Source: Rhodoferax fermentans
Lineage (GTDB): Bacteria; Pseudomonadota; Gammaproteobacteria; Burkholderiales; Burkholderiaceae_C
Reading direction: 5' to 3'
Assembly (NCBI RefSeq): GCF_002017865.1
Contig: NZ_MTJN01000002.1
Span: 3,410,001 to 3,474,000 of the forward strand
DNA: 64,000 bases
Shown here: positions 62,137 to 64,000 of the stretch, one piece after another
Position numbering within the stretch: the stretch's first letter is position 1
How the letters are laid out: every line of letters starts with the position of its first letter
Program-made: the position numbers and the translations under genes
Notes under the pieces: model-generated
The model's database searches: none
Told to the model about the DNA's origin: nothing
What the model saw: the letters and a program-made list of their open reading frames with translations, nothing else

Positions 62137-63534
62137 TTAGAGGATTTTGGAAAACTTGGTGCGTGTACGGTCAGTTTGCAAATAGCGGTCAAACACCATG
62201 GCCACCGCCCGAACAAAGAACCAGCCCTTGGTGGTCACCTGGATACCGGATTCCTCCAGTGTCACCAGGCCCTGCTCCACCTGGGCCTGCATCACTTCCA
62301 TTTCCTTGGCGAAATACTGTTTGAAATCAATCAGATAGGCCGACTCAATGGACTCGTAGGAGAGTTGCCCCTGGCACATCAGCGCCATGATGACACCCCG
62401 GCGTACCAGGTCGTCACGCGACAGCGCCAGACCCCGCACAATCGGGAACTGCCCCTGGTCGAGGAAGTCGTAATACTCTTCCAGCGTCTTGGCGTTTTGG
62501 CTGTAGGTGGCACCCACCCGACCAATCGACGATACGCCCAGGCCAATCATGTCGCAATCGGGCTGGGTGCTGTACCCCTGGAAATTGCGATGCAGCCGCC
62601 CCTGGCGCTTGGCAATGGCAAGCGAGTCAGTGGGCAAAGCGAAGTGGTCCATACCGATGTACACATAACCCGCCGCCATGAAGGCTGCCATCGAACGGGC
62701 CAACATCGACACCTTGGCGGCAGCCGTTGGAATCTCGACCGAGGAGATCCGGCGCTGTGGCTTGAAGCGTTCTGGCAAGTGGGCATAGGCATACAAAGCG
62801 ATGCGTTCAGGCCGCAGTTCCACAATCTGCGCCAGGGTGCGGTCAAACGACTCGGGGGTCTGTTCTGGCAGACCGTAGATCAGGTCCGCATTGACCGATT
62901 CAAAACCGCGCTCGCGCGCTGCAGCCACCAGCGCAAACACCTGCTCTGCGGGCTGGATGCGGTGCACCGCTTTTTGTACCGCCGGGTCGAAGTCCTGGAT
63001 ACCAAAACTCAGGCGGTTAAAGCCGAGCTCAGCCAGCACATCCAGTCGTTGGTTGTCGATGGTGCGGGGGTCGATCTCGATCGAATATTCACCACCCGGC
63101 AGCAGCTTGAAACTGCGGCGCAACAAGGCCATCAGGTCACGCAATTCGGCGTCTGACAAAAAGGTGGGGGAACCGCCACCAAAATGCAGTTGTGACACGG
63201 CCTGCCCCAGACCCATGTGTTGGGTGTGCAGGTCGACTTCCCGGCTCAGATAACGCAGGTAAGCCGCCGCCCGGTCATGGTGTTTGGTGATGATCTTGTT
63301 GCAGGCACAGTAGTAACACAAGGCCTCACAAAACGGGATGTGCACATACAAAGACAGTGGCAGCGCCAACGCAGCCGCACCCGAGCGACGCTGTTCCAGC
63401 GCCAGAGCGTAATCCTGAGCGGTAAATGCCTCCACGAAGCGATCAGCGGTTGGGTAGGAGGTGTACCGGGGCCCGGACACATCGTACTGCCGGATCAAAG
63501 CTTCGGAGATGGGTTCTGCTGCAGATTCGATCAT
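62137..63534 (-). CDS. hemN: HemN, oxygen-independent coproporphyrinogen III dehydrogenase
   Basis: A 465-residue radical SAM enzyme of anaerobic haem synthesis. The cluster motif is C69-x3-C73-x2-C76 in HIPFCEALCYYCACN, preceded by GPRYTSYPTADRF. LHFGGGSPTFLSD and SIEIDPRT are further family segments. A perfect FNR box lies 57-70 bases upstream of the ATG, so low-oxygen activation is very likely. Confidence 0.96.
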   Translation of the reverse strand: MIESAAEPISEALIRQYDVSGPRYTSYPTADRFVEAFTAQDYALALEQRRSGAAALALPLSLYVHIPFCEALCYYCACNKIITKHHDRAAAYLRYLSREVDLHTQHMGLGQAVSQLHFGGGSPTFLSDAELRDLMALLRRSFKLLPGGEYSIEIDPRTIDNQRLDVLAELGFNRLSFGIQDFDPAVQKAVHRIQPAEQVFALVAAARERGFESVNADLIYGLPEQTPESFDRTLAQIVELRPERIALYAYAHLPERFKPQRRISSVEIPTAAAKVSMLARSMAAFMAAGYVYIGMDHFALPTDSLAIAKRQGRLHRNFQGYSTQPDCDMIGLGVSSIGRVGATYSQNAKTLEEYYDFLDQGQFPIVRGLALSRDDLVRRGVIMALMCQGQLSYESIESAYLIDFKQYFAKEMEVMQAQVEQGLVTLEESGIQVTTKGWFFVRAVAMVFDRYLQTDRTRTKFSKIL

Positions 63535-63590
63535 TGAAAATTCCCTTATTTCAGACGCTGTAACTGTGCCGCTTGCCCTCTTTTTGGCAC

Positions 63591-63604
63591 TTGATATTGA
63601 TCAA
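63591..63604. promoter_or_regulatory. FNR-binding site between hemN and fnr
   Basis: TTGATATTGATCAA is a perfect match to the FNR consensus TTGAT-N4-ATCAA. It stands between the divergent hemN (ATG 57 bases away) and fnr (77 bases away). Activation of hemN and possible self-control of fnr are inferred. Confidence 0.85.
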
Positions 63605-63680
63605 CCAAGAGGGAGAAACCGAATAAGCCCAATTTGACATTTGTCAGCTGTTGGTGAAGAACAATGTCAAAATCGTGATC

Positions 63681-64000
63681 ATGAACTATGAGACCATCAA
63701 AATCGCTTGTGCCAACTGCAATATGCGCGAGCTGTGTATGCCCATTGGCCTGACCCAGGACGAACTCAATCGTATCGATGAAATGATTGGCTCCAGGCGC
63801 AAGGTCAAGCGTGGTGAGACCCTTTTTCATAACGGTGAACGCTTCACCAACCTGTATGCGATCCGCACCGGTTTTTTCAAGACGTGTATCACCTCTGAAG
63901 ACGGGCGCGATCAGGTCACAGGTTTTCAGATGGCCGGGGAAATCATTGGCATGGATGGCATCGTCAACGACTACCACTCCTGCGATGCGGTGGCTCTGGA
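63681..64000 (+). CDS. fnr: FNR, oxygen-sensing transcription regulator (5' part)
   Basis: The first 106 residues and part of the next codon of an FNR/CRP-family regulator, cut by the window edge. The 4Fe-4S ligands of FNR are all visible: C10-x2-C13-x5-C19 at the N-terminus and C101 in YHSCDAVAL. LTQDELNRIDEMIGS, KVKRGETLFHNGE and TNLYAIRTGFFKT are the start of the cyclic-nucleotide-like fold. The DNA-binding domain lies beyond the window. It switches genes on when oxygen is low. Confidence 0.93.
   Translation, partial: MNYETIKIACANCNMRELCMPIGLTQDELNRIDEMIGSRRKVKRGETLFHNGERFTNLYAIRTGFFKTCITSEDGRDQVTGFQMAGEIIGMDGIVNDYHSCDAVAL

Overview
The window reads as chromosome of a Comamonadaceae-type betaproteobacterium, probably close to Rhodoferax or Polaromonas. 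The basis is gene content and order that I recognise: a Ralstonia eutropha-like hox/hyp hydrogenase cluster, the smc-zipA-ligA-def order, hemN beside fnr with a TauE/SafE-like gene, and high-GC coding sequence. This is judgement from reading the sequence; no search was run.

Bases 1-15881 are one long forward hydrogenase locus: the hoxM 3' end, hoxL-O-Q-R-T-V, hypA-B-F-C-D-E, then hoxA-B-C-J. The hoxL-V genes make assembly factors for a membrane-bound [NiFe] hydrogenase whose structural genes would lie upstream of the window. The hyp genes build the Ni-Fe(CN)2CO centre. HoxB/HoxC are an H2-sensing regulatory hydrogenase that signals through the kinase HoxJ to the sigma-54 activator HoxA. Most neighbours overlap, often as ATGA. 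Two foreign-looking pieces interrupt the order: an AT-richer ORF with a HEPN-like RNLLAH motif between hypF and hypC, and a reverse-strand Phd/PIN toxin-antitoxin pair between hypE and hoxA.

Bases 15882-24417 hold a complete high-affinity K+ system: a small single-helix ORF, kdpF, A, B, C, D and E, with a T-rich KdpE-operator-like sequence upstream. Bases 24454-35270 are mixed housekeeping and accessory genes: a YgiQ radical SAM protein, a DUF190 gene with a stop codon, crcB, a chemoreceptor, an acyltransferase, a PhaZ7-like secreted PHB depolymerase, a MOSC protein, an alpha/beta hydrolase and a split chromate transporter. Bases 35280-43934 hold a large hybrid sensor kinase, creA, rlmB, an EamA exporter, a second PHB-depolymerase-like esterase, pssA, a GNAT acetyltransferase and an AT-rich unknown. 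Bases 44073-64000 are core genes: purL, small membrane proteins, map, glnD, the def/ligA/zipA/smc operon, dusA, a TauE/SafE-like protein, hemN, and the start of fnr behind a perfect FNR box.

The most unusual signal is a dispersed palindromic element of about 45-65 bases with core GCCCTTATnnATAAGGGC, flanked by arms resembling AATTGGCC and ATAGCTAT. I find four clear intergenic copies and six convincing in-frame copies inside genes (hypD 3' end, ygiQ, chrA, purL twice, ligA). There is also a possible degraded copy in smc and a half copy before hoxA. It resembles Rickettsia palindromic elements in behaviour, and in LigA it seems to have replaced native codons without changing protein length.
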